Assembly (NCBI GenBank): GCA_910579925.1
Contig: CAJTVY010000003.1
Span: forward strand, 1 to 64,000
Length of the DNA stretch: 64,000 nt
From: an uncultured Dorea sp.
Lineage (GTDB): Bacteria > Bacillota > Clostridia > Lachnospirales > Lachnospiraceae
Direction: 5' to 3'
Under the pieces are notes generated by a model. It was not told the origin of the DNA. It did no database searches and saw only the letters and a list, made by a program, of their open reading frames with translations. The position numbers and the translations under genes are program-made. Below, piece by piece: positions 41,491 to 50,831 of this stretch; within the stretch, counting starts at the first letter, position 1, and every line of letters starts with the position of its first letter.

Positions 41491-43674
41491 ATGGACAAAG
41501 AGATACGAAATAATACTTTAACGGACGAAGTCTGTAAACCCGAAGGGCATGTATTGCGGGGAACGCCGGGGTATACCCAGAACCGGGAATTGTCATGGCT
41601 TAAGTTCAACCAGAGAGTGCTTGAGGAGGCCCAGGATACTACCGTGCCCCTTCTGGAACGCATGAAGTTTGTGGCAATTTTCAGCAGCAACCTGGATGAA
41701 TTCTTTATGATCCGCGTCGGCAGTCTCTTTGATATGGCGCACACGGATGCCAACAGAAGAGACAGCCGTTCCGGCATGACTCCCAAGGAGCAGTTAGAGA
41801 AGATTTTTGAGGCGGTGGCTCCTCTTTACAAGGAGAGGGATAAGGCCTATGCAGAGATTAAGAAACAGTTAAGCCCCTATGGAATCTGCGGGCTGAACTT
41901 TAAGGAACTGGAGCAGAATGAGAAGAAATACGTTAAAAAATATTTCAAAGACCAGATTCTTCCTGTGCTGTCCCCCCAGATTGTGGATGCCAATCATCCA
42001 TTCCCCCATCTGCTGAATAAGGAAGTCTATGTGACGGCTAATTTAAAGTTCAAGGAGAAGACGAATTCAAAGTCTATGATCGGACTCGTCCCGATCCCGC
42101 AGTTTGTGTCAGACGTTTTATATCTTCCGGGCCATGACGTCCGGTATATCCGTATGGAGAAGGTGATCCTGGAGTATCTGGATCTTGTCTTTTCCAAATA
42201 TGAGGTATCGGATGCCAACTATATCTGTGTGACGAGAAACGCAGATATTGCGCCGGATGACGAGGCGCTTGAGGTCAGCGATGATTTTCGTTATCTGATG
42301 AAAGAGACATTACATAAAAGACGCAGAATGGCGGTGGTCCGTCTGGAGATTGCAGAGAAGCTTAAGCCGGACATGGAGGCGTATTTCTGTGATAAATTTA
42401 ACATCGGGCCTCATCAGATCTTCCGCACGAAGATTCCCATGAAGCTGGCCTTTATATTTGCAATCAGCGATAAGCTGCCGGAGTCTATGAAGCGTTCTTT
42501 AATCTATCAGCCGTTTCTGCCGCAGAATTCTTCCCATGTGCTGGAGGGAAGCGTTATGCGCCAGGTGAAGAGGCGGGATATTCTTTTGTATTATCCCTAT
42601 GAGAGTATGAATCCATTTCTCAAGATGATCAAAGAGGCTTCGGTGGATCCCAATGTGATGACCATCAAGATTACGATCTACCGCCTTGCTAAGAAGGCCA
42701 GGCTGGTGGAGTATCTGTGTGCGGCGGCTGAAAACGGCAAGGATGTGACGGTGCTGATCGAACTGCGGGCAAGGTTCGATGAACAGAATAATATTGACTG
42801 GTCCGAACGTATGGAGGAAGCGGGCTGTCGGGTGATCTATGGGTTCGAGTCATATAAGGTACATTCCAAGATCTGTCTGATTACCTACCGTAATCGGAAT
42901 GAGATCCAGTATATTACCCAGATCGGGACTGGTAATTATAACGAGAAGACGGCGGCAATGTATACGGATCTGTCGCTGATGACCTCTAATCAGGAGATTG
43001 GAAGGGATGCGGCGGAATTTTTCAAGAATATGTCCATCGGGAACCTGGACGGAACCTATGAACATCTGATGGTATCTCCTTCCAGCCTGAAACAGAGGGT
43101 TTTGTATCTGATGGATGAAGAGATCCGCAAAGGAAACGGAGGCCGGATTATTATGAAGATGAATTCGCTGACCGACGTGGATTTTATCAGCAAGGTATGC
43201 GAAGCCTCCAGAGCGGGAGTGAGAGTAGATCTGATCGTGAGAGGGATCTGCTGTATGCTTCCCGGAGTGCCGGGATATACGGAGAACGTAAGGGTTATGA
43301 GTATCGTGGGACGCTATCTGGAACACGCCCGTATTTTCAGCTTCGGCACGGGGGCGGAACAGAAAGTCTATATCGGTTCTGCGGACATGATGACCAGGAA
43401 CACAGAGAAGAGGGTGGAGGTTGCCTGTCCGATCTTAAACGACAGTATTCGCCGCCAGGTCAACCATTATCTGAAGTTAATGCTCAGTGACAATGTGAAG
43501 GCGAGGGTTCTTTTAAGCGACGGCTCTTATGTGAAGAAGAAGGCTGCAGAGCCGCAGATAGATTCACAGGCGGCATGTATGAAAGAAGCGATCCATGCCA
43601 AGAGAACGGCTCCAAAGGAGGAGAGAAAGTTTCGTGAATGGGTTCGTGAATTTGTTGAGAATATTAAAAAATAA
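41491..43674 (+). CDS. ppk1: Polyphosphate kinase 1
   Basis: 727-aa kinase that reversibly makes polyphosphate from ATP. The N domain opens NRELSWLKFNQRVLEEAQDT. The two phospholipase-D-like catalytic domains contain the autophosphorylated His in GFESYKVHSKICLITYRN, then IGTGNYNEKTAAMYTDLSLM, and the second His in GRYLEHARIFSFGTG. ATG 41491 has GAGGTGG 5 bases upstream; a GTG at 41482 overlaps that site. The Lys/Glu-rich C-terminal tail is slightly longer than usual. Confidence 0.95.
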   Translation: MDKEIRNNTLTDEVCKPEGHVLRGTPGYTQNRELSWLKFNQRVLEEAQDTTVPLLERMKFVAIFSSNLDEFFMIRVGSLFDMAHTDANRRDSRSGMTPKEQLEKIFEAVAPLYKERDKAYAEIKKQLSPYGICGLNFKELEQNEKKYVKKYFKDQILPVLSPQIVDANHPFPHLLNKEVYVTANLKFKEKTNSKSMIGLVPIPQFVSDVLYLPGHDVRYIRMEKVILEYLDLVFSKYEVSDANYICVTRNADIAPDDEALEVSDDFRYLMKETLHKRRRMAVVRLEIAEKLKPDMEAYFCDKFNIGPHQIFRTKIPMKLAFIFAISDKLPESMKRSLIYQPFLPQNSSHVLEGSVMRQVKRRDILLYYPYESMNPFLKMIKEASVDPNVMTIKITIYRLAKKARLVEYLCAAAENGKDVTVLIELRARFDEQNNIDWSERMEEAGCRVIYGFESYKVHSKICLITYRNRNEIQYITQIGTGNYNEKTAAMYTDLSLMTSNQEIGRDAAEFFKNMSIGNLDGTYEHLMVSPSSLKQRVLYLMDEEIRKGNGGRIIMKMNSLTDVDFISKVCEASRAGVRVDLIVRGICCMLPGVPGYTENVRVMSIVGRYLEHARIFSFGTGAEQKVYIGSADMMTRNTEKRVEVACPILNDSIRRQVNHYLKLMLSDNVKARVLLSDGSYVKKKAAEPQIDSQAACMKEAIHAKRTAPKEERKFREWVREFVENIKK

Positions 43675-43723
43675 ACGGCAGAGATCTTCTGGAAGTTTAT
43701 GTTAGAGGAGAATTGTAATTGAT

Positions 43724-45766
43724 ATGGGGAAATCACTTTATATTGCGGAGAAACCAAGCGTGGCACAGGAATTTGCCAGGGCGCTGAAGATGAATGCAAG
43801 AAGAGGGGACGGATACCTGGAGTCAGAAGAAGCGGTAGTTACCTGGTGTGTGGGGCATCTGGTAACTATGAGTTATCCCGAAGTGTATGATCCTGCTTTG
43901 AAAAGGTGGAGTCTGGAGACTCTGCCTTTTATACCGGAAGAATTCAGATATGAGGTGATTCCTGCTGTAGCAAAGCAGTTTCGAATCGTTTCGGGTCTTC
44001 TGAACCGCAAAGATGTGGAGCGGATCTATGTGTGTACGGACTCCGGACGGGAAGGGGAATATATCTACCGGCTGGTGGAACAGCAGGCCGATGTAAAAGG
44101 AAAGGAACGCCGCCGTGTGTGGATAGATTCTCAGACAGAGGAAGAGATTCTTCGGGGGATCAAAGAGGCGAAGGATCTGAAGGAGTACGACAATCTGTCA
44201 GCGTCAGCCTATCTAAGGGCAAAGGAAGATTATCTGATGGGAATTAATTTTTCACGTCTTCTGACCTTGAAATACGGCAGCAGTATCGCCGGTTATCTGA
44301 GAACGGATCGTTCCGTAATATCGGTGGGCCGTGTGATGACCTGTGTGCTTGGCATGGTAGTCCGACGGGAGCGGGAGATCCGGGAATTCGTGGAGACGCC
44401 GTTTTATCGGGTTGTCAGCGTAAACGGGGAACCTGACGAGACGTTCGAGGGAGAGTGGAGGGCGGTAAAAGGTTCCCGATGGTTTGAATCGTTTGAGCTA
44501 TATAAGGAAAACGGATTTAAGGAGAGGAAAAAGGCGGAGGAACTGATCGCATACTTAAGCGAAGAATCACCTCTTACCTGCCAGATTGTTTCTATAGAGA
44601 AGAAGAAGGAAAAGAAGAATCCTCCCTTGCTGTTTAATCTGGCAGAACTGCAGAATGAGTGTTCAAAACGGTTTAAGATCAGTCCCGATGAGACTCTGCG
44701 TATCGTACAGGAAATGTATGAGAAGAAGCTGGTAACCTATCCCAGGACGGATGCCAGGGTTCTGTCTGCGGCAGTGGCGAAGGAGATCCATAAGAATCTG
44801 AACGGCCTGATGAAATATGAGCCGGCAGTGCCGTATCTGAAGGAGATCGTGGGCTTCGGAAGCCATAAGGGGCTTGAGAAGACCCGTTATGTCAATGATA
44901 AGCAGATTACAGATCATTATGCGATCGTTCCTACAGGACAGGGAATGGGAGCGCTGAATGCGCTGCCTCATTTGTCGTTAAAGGTGTATGACGTGATTGT
45001 GAGAAGGTTTCTGAGTATTTTCTATCCGCCGGCGGTCTATCAGAAGATTCAGATTGTCACAAAGATAAAGGAAGAGTCCTTCTTCGCAAGTTTCAAGGTG
45101 CTGGCAGAGGAAGGGTATCTGAAAGTTGCGGGAATTCCCGGGGCTAAAAAAGAGACGCAGGAGACTTCAGAAGGGGAAAGACAGAAAGAGAGTGGGTCAG
45201 AAGGCGCAGACGGACGCACGGATGCGGCGTTTTTCCAGAGAATTCAGGCCCTTAAGAAAGGAATGACCCTTCCGGTCCAGTCGCTGGAGATCAAAGAGGG
45301 TAAGACTTCTCCGCCCAAGAGATATAATTCCGGTTCTATGATTCTTGCTATGGAGAATGCGGGGCAGCTGATCGAGGACGAGGATCTGCGGGCCCAGATC
45401 AAGGGCAGTGGGATCGGCACCAGCGCTACCAGGGGGGAAATTCTAAAAAAATTGTTTAATATTGAATATCTTTCCCTGAATAAAAAGACCCAGATTGTCA
45501 CTCCGACGCTGCTTGGGGAGATGATTTTTGACGTGGTGGAACATTCCATCAAGTCCTTGTTAAATCCAGAACTGACAGCGAGCTGGGAGAAGGGGCTTAC
45601 CTATGTGGCGGACGGGGAGATTACGCCGGATGAATATATGAAAAAGCTTTCCCATTTTATCGTAAGCAGGACAGAAGGGGTAAAGGGGCTTTATAACCAG
45701 GGTCAGCTTCGGGCGTGTTATGATAAGGCGGCAAAGGCGTATCAGAAGTCGGGGAAGAAAGGGTAA
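43724..45766 (+). CDS. topB: DNA topoisomerase III
   Basis: 680-aa type IA topoisomerase that unlinks single-stranded DNA. The TOPRIM domain opens LYIAEKPSVAQEFARALKMN and includes CTDSGREGEYIYRL. The active Tyr lies in KKLVTYPRTDARVLS. The C-terminal GSGIGTSATRGEILKKLF is the family hallmark. No zinc-ribbon tail is present, which is normal for this subgroup. Its length and chromosomal neighbours suggest the housekeeping copy rather than a conjugative-element TopB. Confidence 0.93.
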   Translation: MGKSLYIAEKPSVAQEFARALKMNARRGDGYLESEEAVVTWCVGHLVTMSYPEVYDPALKRWSLETLPFIPEEFRYEVIPAVAKQFRIVSGLLNRKDVERIYVCTDSGREGEYIYRLVEQQADVKGKERRRVWIDSQTEEEILRGIKEAKDLKEYDNLSASAYLRAKEDYLMGINFSRLLTLKYGSSIAGYLRTDRSVISVGRVMTCVLGMVVRREREIREFVETPFYRVVSVNGEPDETFEGEWRAVKGSRWFESFELYKENGFKERKKAEELIAYLSEESPLTCQIVSIEKKKEKKNPPLLFNLAELQNECSKRFKISPDETLRIVQEMYEKKLVTYPRTDARVLSAAVAKEIHKNLNGLMKYEPAVPYLKEIVGFGSHKGLEKTRYVNDKQITDHYAIVPTGQGMGALNALPHLSLKVYDVIVRRFLSIFYPPAVYQKIQIVTKIKEESFFASFKVLAEEGYLKVAGIPGAKKETQETSEGERQKESGSEGADGRTDAAFFQRIQALKKGMTLPVQSLEIKEGKTSPPKRYNSGSMILAMENAGQLIEDEDLRAQIKGSGIGTSATRGEILKKLFNIEYLSLNKKTQIVTPTLLGEMIFDVVEHSIKSLLNPELTASWEKGLTYVADGEITPDEYMKKLSHFIVSRTEGVKGLYNQGQLRACYDKAAKAYQKSGKKG

Positions 45767-45875
45767 TTTTTAACAAATTTATAGGATATACAGAAAAAGT
45801 GATGTGACGGGACAGAAGTTGTGATAAAATGTTAAGGGTAACTCGGAAAGCATAGAAGAGAGGGAGTCAGTCAGA

Positions 45876-46544
45876 ATGAAGGAATTAACAGTCAGAGAGT
45901 TGTACACGTTGGATGAGACGATCGCAAAGGAGATCTTCGAGGGTGTTACTTATCCCTGGGAGGTGCTTCCGAAGATCAGTGAATTCATCCGCCGTCTTGG
46001 AGAGTCGCTTCCGAAGGAAGAGTATGATAAGGTGGAAGAGGACGTGTGGATTGCAAAGTCTGCGAAGGTATTTGAATCTGCGTATATTCATGGGCCAGCG
46101 ATCATCGGGAAGAATGCAGAGGTAAGGCACTGTGCATTTATCCGTGGGAATGCGATCGTAGGCGAGGGCGCTGTGGTGGGAAATTCTACGGAACTTAAGA
46201 ATGTGATCCTGTTCAACAAGGTTCAGGTGCCCCACTATAATTACGTTGGAGATTCCATCCTTGGATTTAAGGCCCATATGGGAGCGGGGTCGATAACTTC
46301 GAATGTAAAGTCGGATAAGAAGCTGGTGGTGGTAAAGACATCAGAAGGCAATATTGAGACAGGGATGAAGAAATTCGGCGCTATGCTCGGCGATGAGGTG
46401 GAGGTCGGCTGCGGTACGGTTCTTAATCCGGGAAGCGTGGTGGGAAGCCATACCAATATCTATCCCCTTTCATCTGTAAGAGGATTCGTACCGGCAGGCA
46501 GCATCTATAAGAAGCAGGGCGAGGTTGTCGAGAAGAGGGACTAG
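45876..46544 (+). CDS. Left-handed beta-helix (hexapeptide repeat) transferase-like protein
   Basis: 222-aa protein with an N-terminal helical segment (1-55) and then hexapeptide repeats of the LbH fold (from about 58; SAKVFESAYIHGPAIIGKNA, GNAIVGEGAVVGNSTELKNV). It resembles the C-terminal half of GlmU or other nucleotide-sugar pyrophosphorylases but lacks the nucleotidyltransferase half. Acyltransferase activity is probable, substrate unknown. GAGAGGGAG precedes ATG 45876. Confidence 0.8.
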   Translation: MKELTVRELYTLDETIAKEIFEGVTYPWEVLPKISEFIRRLGESLPKEEYDKVEEDVWIAKSAKVFESAYIHGPAIIGKNAEVRHCAFIRGNAIVGEGAVVGNSTELKNVILFNKVQVPHYNYVGDSILGFKAHMGAGSITSNVKSDKKLVVVKTSEGNIETGMKKFGAMLGDEVEVGCGTVLNPGSVVGSHTNIYPLSSVRGFVPAGSIYKKQGEVVEKRD

Positions 46545-46568
46545 TGAAAGAAGAACAGGAGGAAAAAT

Positions 46569-47459
46569 ATGCATAAAATTGGTTTTATAGGTGTCGGAAT
46601 CATGGGAAAATCTATGGTCCGTAATCTGATGAAGGCCGGGTTTGAACTTCATATATATGCCAGAACAAAGGAGAAAGTAGAGGATGTAATCAGCGAAGGG
46701 GCTGTGTTCCATGAGTCCATCCAGAAGTGTGTAGATGGCTGCGAGGCTGTAATTACGATCGTCGGTTTCCCACAGGATGTGGAAGAGGTGTATTTTGATA
46801 CGGGAAATATCCTGGACAGTGCGAAGAAAGGGGCGTATCTGATTGATATGACCACCACGAGTCCCATGCTTGCAAAGAAGATCTGGGAAGAGGGAAGCAA
46901 AAAGGGATTCCATGTCTTAGATGCGCCGGTGACTGGCGGTGACGGCGGTGCAAGGGCAGGTACACTGTCCATTCTTGCCGGTGGTAAGAAAGAGGACTAT
47001 GAGGCATGTATGTCTCTGTTTAAGGCCATGGGAACCAATATTAATTACCAGGGTGAAGCGGGATGTGGGCAGCATGCCAAGCTTGCCAACCAGATCATGA
47101 TTGCCGGAGCGTTGTCGGGTGTGTGTGAAGCATTGACGTATGGAAAGGCCAAGGGGCTGAACCTGCAGACTCTTCTGGATTCTGTTTCTACCGGTGCGGC
47201 AGGCAGTAAGCAGTTGGATACTTTCGGTCCGAAGATACTGGCAGATGATTTTGCGCCGGGATTCTTTATGAAACATTTTATCAAGGATATGAAGCTGGCG
47301 CTTACGGAGGCGAATATGAGCGGACTATGTCTGGAAGTGTTAAGCCAGGCGCTGGCGAATTATGAGGTGCTGGAGGCGGAAGGGTATGGAGATCTTGGAA
47401 CCCAGGCGTTAATGAAGTATTATGAAGAGACTGCAGATGACGGATGCAGCGAGGAGTAG
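46569..47459 (+). CDS. NAD(P)-dependent beta-hydroxyacid dehydrogenase (GarR/HIBADH family)
   Basis: 296-aa oxidoreductase. The nucleotide-binding motif is GFIGVGIMGKSMVRNLMKAG, the substrate-binding loop APVTGGDGGARAGTLSILAG, and the catalytic Lys lies in GQHAKLANQIMIAGALSGVC. Length and motifs place it with tartronate-semialdehyde reductase, 3-hydroxyisobutyrate dehydrogenase and succinic-semialdehyde reductases; the substrate is not resolved. GGAGG lies 6 bases before ATG. mgsA follows after 39 bases. Confidence 0.9.
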   Translation: MHKIGFIGVGIMGKSMVRNLMKAGFELHIYARTKEKVEDVISEGAVFHESIQKCVDGCEAVITIVGFPQDVEEVYFDTGNILDSAKKGAYLIDMTTTSPMLAKKIWEEGSKKGFHVLDAPVTGGDGGARAGTLSILAGGKKEDYEACMSLFKAMGTNINYQGEAGCGQHAKLANQIMIAGALSGVCEALTYGKAKGLNLQTLLDSVSTGAAGSKQLDTFGPKILADDFAPGFFMKHFIKDMKLALTEANMSGLCLEVLSQALANYEVLEAEGYGDLGTQALMKYYEETADDGCSEE

Positions 47460-47498
47460 GCAGGACTTGCAATTTGCAGATATCGGAAAGGAGAAAAA

Positions 47499-47975
47499 AT
47501 GGCAGGCGAGAATTTTGTAATGTTTGAGATTGGAAAGACGAAGCATATTGCGCTGGTGGCGCACGACGGTAAGAAGAAGGAACTGGTGGAGTGGTGCGAC
47601 AGGAATAAGGAGATCTTAAAAGGGCATTTCTTATGCGGAACCGGTACAACGTCAAGACTGATTGCAGAGAAGACAGGGCTTCCGGTGAAAGGATATAACA
47701 GCGGCCCCTTAGGAGGAGATCAGCAGATTGGTGCAAAGATTGTGGAAGGACAGATTGATTTTATGATCTTCCTGTGGGATCCGTTGGAGGCGCAGCCCCA
47801 TGATCCGGATGTGAAGGCGCTGCTTCGTATTGCGGTTGTGTATGACATTCCGATTGCAAATAACCTGGCAACGGCAGACTTCATGCTGAACTCAAAGTAC
47901 ATGGACGAGACCTATGAACGGAAAGTGCAGAATTTTAATAAGACGGTTCAGGAACGTGTGGAGAAAATGAAATAG
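47499..47975 (+). CDS. mgsA: Methylglyoxal synthase
   Basis: 158-aa enzyme converting dihydroxyacetone phosphate to methylglyoxal and phosphate, a bypass of lower glycolysis. The phosphate site is LCGTGTTSRLIAEKTGLPVK. The catalytic Asp is in SGPLGGDQQIGAKIVEG and the His in PLEAQPHDPDVKALLRIA. Length is normal. The preceding dehydrogenase could act on a related aldehyde; this is only context. A very strong terminator follows. Confidence 0.96.
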   Translation: MAGENFVMFEIGKTKHIALVAHDGKKKELVEWCDRNKEILKGHFLCGTGTTSRLIAEKTGLPVKGYNSGPLGGDQQIGAKIVEGQIDFMIFLWDPLEAQPHDPDVKALLRIAVVYDIPIANNLATADFMLNSKYMDETYERKVQNFNKTVQERVEKMK

Positions 47976-47989
47976 AAAAATTATGGTGT

Positions 47990-48026
47990 AAAAAATCGCA
48001 GAGTAGAATACTCTGCGATTTTTTCT
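47990..48026 (+). terminator. Very strong terminator after mgsA
   Basis: Perfect 16-bp stem, AAAAAATCGCAGAGTA (47990-48005) with TACTCTGCGATTTTTT (48009-48024), GAA loop. Its sequence GAGTAGAATACTCTGCG recurs inverted at 48219-48235. The rest of the 310-base gap to the next gene is extremely A/T-rich (48040-48215) with no clear promoter I can fix. Confidence 0.85.
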
Positions 48027-48212
48027 TGTTTCAATAACGTATCTATTATAACCATATGGGGCAAATAATTCAATACCTAAATCCCTTTTCAACAGATTTA
48101 GAAAAATTTGACACAATATCTCAAAAAAAATAATCAATTTATTATATATAATGATTATTTTTTTTTGTATATAAATTAAAAAAAATAAAATATTCAGTTA
48201 ATTATATTGATA

Positions 48213-48245
48213 AATTTTCGCAGAGTATTCTACTCAACGAAAATT
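48213..48245 (+). promoter_or_regulatory. Hairpin in the leader of the polysaccharide operon
   Basis: AATTTTCG (48213-48220) pairs with CGAAAATT (48238-48245); inside, GAGTA (48223-48227) pairs with TACTC (48231-48235) around TTC. The CA/AA between them forms an internal loop. It lies 26 bases before the ribosome site of the first LoaP-like gene and shares its core with the mgsA terminator. A recognition or attenuation element for LoaP-type antitermination is a reasonable guess. Confidence 0.45.
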
Positions 48246-48285
48246 GAGGGTAATCTGAACTATTATAATTAAGGAGGTGTTTCCA

Positions 48286-48786
48286 ATCTGGTATGTCCTG
48301 CGTTGTGAAGAAGGAGATGAACAGATCGCCGCTGAACTGCTTAAGAGGAAGTATTCCGGTGAGGTTGAGATTTTTCTGATCACTTTTGAGAAAATGAAGC
48401 GGTATGAGGGAGGCTGGCATTGCCAGGAAGAGACTCTGTTTTGTGGATGTGTATTTGCTGAGACAGACAGTCGGGAAGAGCTTGAGAATGCAGCACGATT
48501 AGCGGCAGTGTTCCTGTCTTTGCGCTCCGGAGGATATAGTCGGCGGCTGATGGAAACGGAATGTGCTTTTCTGAAAGATATCAGTGGAGAATCACATCGT
48601 ATCGTAATGTCAAAAGGATATATACGGGAGGGAACAACCTTTGTGACAGAAGGGCCTCTCTGTGGAAAAGAATGTAAGATTCAGAAGATTGATCGTCATA
48701 AAAGGCTCGCCAGAATCGACAGTCCATTGAAGTATTATAAGAGCCGAGGGCTTTGGATGGGATTGGAGATTATGGAGAAGAGCTGA
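48286..48786 (+). CDS. LoaP/NusG-like antitermination protein, apparent ATC start
   Basis: 166-aa NusG paralogue of the LoaP kind that helps RNA polymerase read through terminators in long polysaccharide or antibiotic operons. The NusG N-terminal domain opens with WYVLRCEEGDEQIAAELLKR. The C-terminal KOW-like region has EGPLCGKECKIQKIDRHKRL. A perfect AAGGAGG (48271-48277) lies 8 bases before ATC, at exactly the place of the ATG of MWYV in relatives. The only canonical codon in frame nearby is a GTG (48277) inside the ribosome site. Either it starts at ATC, which is rare and would give weak expression, or the start has been lost. Confidence 0.75.
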   Translation: MWYVLRCEEGDEQIAAELLKRKYSGEVEIFLITFEKMKRYEGGWHCQEETLFCGCVFAETDSREELENAARLAAVFLSLRSGGYSRRLMETECAFLKDISGESHRIVMSKGYIREGTTFVTEGPLCGKECKIQKIDRHKRLARIDSPLKYYKSRGLWMGLEIMEKS

Positions 48787-48938
48787 CAGAAGGTACAAAG
48801 ACAAAGCGGATAACGAAACTAAGTTGTAGTACTGGGCTATGATTTAGTTTTCATTTGCTACAAATGGGGAAGAAGAGGGAATTTAGGGCTTTTGCTGTGG
48901 ATGTGGCGAAGCCTGTCCTAAAACGAGGTGATGATTTG

Positions 48939-49454
48939 ATGTGGTACGTGATCCAGACACGAACAGGCGAGGAAGAAGAGCTTATCACAATGATAAAACG
49001 GATGATTCCCAAAGAGTACTACGAGGAATGCTTTTCTATCAGAAGAGAGAGATGCCGCAAAATAGGAGGAGAGTGTGAGATTGATCTGTATCCGCTGTTT
49101 CCGTCCTATGTGTTTGTAGTAACTGAGGCTCCAGAGCGGATGTTTCTTGAATTAAAACGAGTTCCTAAGCTGGCTAAACTTCTCAGTGATCAACAGGACT
49201 CGTTTTTTTGTGTGGAAAAAGCAGAGGAAATATTTCTGAGAAGTGTACAGGACGAGGAACATGTGGTGAGGAGATCGCTGGTGGAGGTTGACTCGGAAGG
49301 GAAGATTGTCCGGGCCGACGGTCCTGTTGGAGTGTATTTTGACAGAATTGTGAAGCAGAGGCTGAGAAAGCGATATGTATTGATTGAGCAGGAGTTTCTG
49401 GGAAAGAAGAGGGAAGTTTATCTGGGGATAAAGCGGAAAGAAGATTTTGTGTAG
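48939..49454 (+). CDS. LoaP/NusG-like antitermination protein, second copy
   Basis: 171-aa NusG paralogue opening MWYVIQTRTGEEEELITMIK, with the RfaH/LoaP-like DLYPLFPSYVFVVTEAPERM and a C-terminal KOW-type region (GPVGVYFDRIVKQRLRKRYV). GAGGTG lies 8 bases before ATG 48939. It is tandem with a diverged first copy 152 bases upstream and directly precedes the polysaccharide genes, the classic LoaP position, so it is likely to drive the long operon that follows. Confidence 0.85.
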   Translation: MWYVIQTRTGEEEELITMIKRMIPKEYYEECFSIRRERCRKIGGECEIDLYPLFPSYVFVVTEAPERMFLELKRVPKLAKLLSDQQDSFFCVEKAEEIFLRSVQDEEHVVRRSLVEVDSEGKIVRADGPVGVYFDRIVKQRLRKRYVLIEQEFLGKKREVYLGIKRKEDFV

Positions 49455-49514
49455 CGAACGGCTTATCTTCTGAGAGATTGAAGTTTTGTAATAACAGAGA
49501 CTGAAAGGAAAGAT

Positions 49515-50804
49515 ATGATTAGCACGAAAGATTATTCAGGAATTGAACCTTTTAGAGAAAAGGTGTGGCTATCGTCACCAACAATGCACGGCGATGAGAT
49601 GAAGTATATAACAGAAGCTTATGAGATGAACTGGATGTCCACGGTAGGCGAGAATATTAATGCTATTGAAGTTGAGGCTGCTAAATATATTGGATGTAGT
49701 TTTGCAGTTGCTCTTTCCTGCGGAACGGCGGCGCTCCATCTTGCCGTGAAACTCGCTGGAGAGGAAATCTATGGTAAACCAAGAATCGGTCACGGTACAT
49801 TAGAAGGGCGGCATGTATTCTGTTCTGATATGACTTTTGATGCGACAGTTAATCCTATTGCATATGAGGGAGGAATCCCTGTGTTTATTGATACAGAGTA
49901 TGATACCTGGAATATGGATCCAGTCGCATTGGAAAAGGCTTTTGAAATATATCCGGAAGTAAAAGTGGTAGTTATCGCTCATCTTTATGGGACGCCTGGA
50001 AAGATTGATGAGATTAGGGAAATCTGCGATAAACACAATGCCGTCATTGTTGAGGATGCGGCGGAATCTTTTGGAGCTACCTATAAAGGCAGACAAACAG
50101 GAGCATTCGGTAAATACAACTGTATCAGCTTTAACGGCAATAAAATTGTGACTGGATCTGCCGGAGGGATGCTCCTTACGAATGACATTGAGAATGCAGA
50201 TAAAGTCCGCAAATGGTCTACACAGAGCCGGGAGGCGGCATCATGGTATCAGCATGAGGAATTGGGTTATAACTACCGCATGAGTAATGTGATCGCCGGA
50301 ATCGTGAGAGGGCAGATTCCATATCTAGAAGAACATATTAATCAAAAGAGAGCAGTTTATGAACGATATAGAGACGGATTAAAAGACCTGCCAGTGAGTA
50401 TGAATCCGTATGATGAAAAGAAGTCTGTACCGAATTTCTGGTTATCCTGTCTGATTGTGGATAAAGAAGCGATGTGTCAGCAGGTGCGTGGAGAGAGGGA
50501 CGTTCTTTATATCAGCGAGTCTGGAAAGTCATGTCCTACAGAAATTCTGGAGGCCATATCAAGTATTAATGCGGAAGGTCGCCCGGTCTGGAAACCGATG
50601 CATATGCAGCCAATCTATAGATTACATGGATTTGTGGCAAGAGGCGGAAGCGGTTGTGGAGGAACGAACACATATATAAAGAGATCACCGCTGGACGCCG
50701 GCGCTGACATTTTTGAGCGCGGACTGTGTCTGCCGTCTGATAATAAGATGTCGGTGAAGCAGCAGGACAGGATTATCGAGGTGATTAAGAGATGTTTTGG
50801 ATAA
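49515..50804 (+). CDS. DegT/DnrJ/EryC1/StrS-family sugar aminotransferase
   Basis: 429-aa PLP enzyme transaminating a 4-keto (or 3-keto) nucleotide sugar. It opens in the family manner (KVWLSSPTMHGDEMKYITEA). The PLP Lys lies in CISFNGNKIVTGSAGGMLLT. ALSCGTAALHLAVKLAG and VIVEDAAESFGATYKGRQTG bind cofactor. PglE-like enzymes making 4-amino sugars are the best guess; the partner 4,6-dehydratase is not in the window. First biosynthetic gene behind the LoaP pair. Confidence 0.9.
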   Translation: MISTKDYSGIEPFREKVWLSSPTMHGDEMKYITEAYEMNWMSTVGENINAIEVEAAKYIGCSFAVALSCGTAALHLAVKLAGEEIYGKPRIGHGTLEGRHVFCSDMTFDATVNPIAYEGGIPVFIDTEYDTWNMDPVALEKAFEIYPEVKVVVIAHLYGTPGKIDEIREICDKHNAVIVEDAAESFGATYKGRQTGAFGKYNCISFNGNKIVTGSAGGMLLTNDIENADKVRKWSTQSREAASWYQHEELGYNYRMSNVIAGIVRGQIPYLEEHINQKRAVYERYRDGLKDLPVSMNPYDEKKSVPNFWLSCLIVDKEAMCQQVRGERDVLYISESGKSCPTEILEAISSINAEGRPVWKPMHMQPIYRLHGFVARGGSGCGGTNTYIKRSPLDAGADIFERGLCLPSDNKMSVKQQDRIIEVIKRCFG

Positions 50805-50831
50805 AAATAGCTTAACACAAGGGTGAGTGGA

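Noticed and set aside
43724..45766. topB as part of a conjugative element
   Set aside because: Neighbours are metabolic genes with no relaxase or type IV secretion genes; length and context fit a chromosomal copy.
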